From assembly GCA_014728745.1 (NCBI GenBank), contig WJLC01000023.1, forward strand, positions 1 through 14,236: a stretch of DNA of 14,236 nt, in the 5' to 3' direction. The position numbers and the translations under genes are program-made. Positions 13,671 to 14,236 of this stretch are shown one piece after another. The stretch comes from Candidatus Pacearchaeota archaeon (lineage in GTDB: Archaea; Nanobdellota; Nanobdellia; Pacearchaeales; GW2011-AR1). Every line of letters begins with the position of its first letter. The stretch's first letter is position 1. Under the pieces are notes generated by a model. That model saw only the letters and a list, made by a program, of their open reading frames with translations, did no database searches and had not been told where the DNA came from.

Positions 13671-13877
13671 GCCCCGATAGTACAGAGGCCAAGTACGCCG
13701 CCCTCTCAAAAATTCCAAGGGTAAATCAAAGAATAATAAAATCATATTCTTTATATATTTCCTGAGGAAAAAAGAGAGGTGACTAATGCTCGATGAGAGC
13801 CAAGGTCTTTTGCATCTCAATGCAGCCTTTTCTTTTAGAGTAAGGCGGTAACCTGAGTTCGAATCTCAGTCGGGGCG
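13671..13877 (+). tRNA. tRNA-Glu(CTC) with a 134-nt intron
   Basis: The exons give a clean cloverleaf. The acceptor GCCCCGA pairs perfectly with TCGGGGC, the D stem is GTAC/GTAC, the anticodon stem CCGCC/GGCGG, the variable region TAAC and the T arm CTGAG-TTCGAAT-CTCAG. The loop reads CTCTCA...A with anticodon CTC at 13705-13707, and the discriminator is G. CCA is not encoded. A very large insert sits at 37/38. CTCT (13703-13706) pairs with AGAG (13837-13840), and this 4-bp helix is flanked by the 3-nt bulges CAA and TAA, a standard bulge-helix-bulge site for the splicing endonuclease. Confidence 0.92.
13709..13842 (+). other. Long structured intron of tRNA-Glu
   Basis: The intron is 134 nt, long for an archaeal tRNA intron. 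It holds several stems: AAAGAATA/TATTCTTT (13728-13735 with 13745-13752), TTTCC/GGAAA (13758-13762 with 13766-13770), GCTC/GAGC (13788-13791 with 13797-13800) and TGCAT/ATGCA (13811-13815 with 13820-13824). A 10-bp helix AAAAGAGAGG (13770-13779) with 13827-13836, using two G-U pairs, could enclose the last two hairpins. I see no reliable C/D box pair and no ORF. Boundaries follow the bulge-helix-bulge motif. Confidence 0.8.
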
Positions 13878-13884
13878 TTTTATG

Positions 13885-13908
13885 ATTCTTTAACATATTC
13901 TTTAACAT
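13885..13908 (+). repeat. Perfect 12-bp tandem repeat after tRNA-Glu
   Basis: ATTCTTTAACAT occurs twice head to tail, starting 8 nt after the tRNA discriminator base. It is AT-rich and probably a replication-slippage duplication in the terminator region. No function can be assigned. Confidence 0.7.
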
Positions 13909-13981
13909 CATTAAATTTCTCTAAAAGTTGAATACATAAAATCAAAGATTATTAATCAATCAAAAAATATTTTCTTTTTCA

Positions 13982-13993
13982 AAAAATATATAA
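13982..13993 (+). promoter_or_regulatory. TATA box of the last gene
   Basis: AAAAATATATAA is centred about 28 nt upstream of the ATG at 14016, again the leaderless arrangement. Confidence 0.5.
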
Positions 13994-14015
13994 ATGATTT
14001 ATCAATTTGAATTCC

Positions 14016-14236
14016 ATGGCAGAATCAAAAACAGGCTCAATATTACTATTAATAAGTTCAATTCTAACATTAATATTCTCTGCAATACTTCTAGTAATCT
14101 CTTTTATTATAGCACTCATGCCGCTTCCTGCGGAGATTACTGCCCCAAAATGGGTTATTTTTGGTATATTTCTTTTACTTGCTTTATTTGGAATAACGAT
14201 TGGATTGTTTAAAATATGGGTTTCTAACTTAATGAA
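14016..14236 (+). CDS. Membrane protein, 5' part only (cut by window edge)
   Basis: The frame is open from ATG at 14016 to the window end: 73 complete codons and no stop. The sequence begins MAESKTGSILLLISSILTLI. It shows two hydrophobic helices at about residues 8-35 and 45-68, linked by a short loop MPLPAEITAPKW, and then KIWVSNLM. A TATA box sits at the expected distance upstream. The overlapping frame starting at 13994 lacks any membrane or domain logic and is a shadow. The family is unknown; small two- to four-helix proteins of this kind are common in reduced archaea. Confidence 0.7.
   Translation, partial: MAESKTGSILLLISSILTLIFSAILLVISFIIALMPLPAEITAPKWVIFGIFLLLALFGITIGLFKIWVSNLM

Noticed and set aside
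13709..13842. C/D-box guide RNA in the tRNA-Glu intron
   Set aside because: CTGA at 13762-13765 and GATGA at 13792-13796 are present, but in the wrong order and without convincing C or D' partners, so I did not call a guide RNA.
13994..14212. Plus-strand 72-aa frame
   Set aside because: It overlaps the better frame from 14016, which has clear membrane helices and a well-placed TATA box. The 72-aa product is Asn-rich with no recognisable feature.

Overview
The window looks like a piece of chromosome from an AT-rich, reduced-genome archaeon, most likely of the DPANN group (Pacearchaeota/Woesearchaeota-like; this assignment is inference). The support is: archaeal-type PheS (518 aa) and short PheT (547 aa), archaeal UMP kinase, the archaeal/eukaryal RNase P protein Rpp30, a DUF357 protein, a one-domain EF-Tu domain-II-like protein, tRNA genes with introns at 37/38 that fit bulge-helix-bulge splicing, no encoded CCA ends, and TATA-like boxes 20-35 nt upstream of start codons with almost no Shine-Dalgarno sequences.

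Layout. (1) 1-5907, minus: one uninterrupted reading frame of 1969 codons that runs off the left edge. It encodes a giant surface protein: a short basic cytoplasmic tail, one membrane helix, glycosylatable Thr/Glu/Pro-rich repeats, Ig-like regions, a seven-repeat SBBP beta-propeller that appears inserted inside an Ig-like domain, and a long right-handed beta-helix. (2) 6079-11398, plus: a housekeeping run of DUF357 protein, an unknown basic protein, UMP kinase (pyrH), RNase P component 3 (rnp3), pheS and pheT. (3) 11442-13029, minus: an unknown 163-aa protein, intron-containing tRNA-Thr(GGT), a two-helix membrane protein, and two tandem small membrane proteins that share a 21-residue C-terminal motif ending in LTGxxV[RK][LM]DW. 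(4) 13088-14236, plus: tRNA-Gln(CTG) followed by a partial copy of its own 3' end next to two hairpins, the EF-Tu domain-II-like protein, tRNA-Glu(CTC) with an unusually long 134-nt structured intron, and the start of another two-helix membrane protein cut by the right edge.

The housekeeping genes serve translation and nucleotide supply: Phe-tRNA charging, tRNA 5' maturation, UMP phosphorylation and three tRNAs. The flanking genes are cell-envelope proteins. I found no defence system, CRISPR array, transposase or integrase. The most unusual items are the propeller-in-Ig architecture, the paired LTG...DW membrane proteins, the tRNA-Gln 3'-end duplication and the long tRNA-Glu intron. No gene-free stretch longer than 300 bases exists once the tRNAs are counted.
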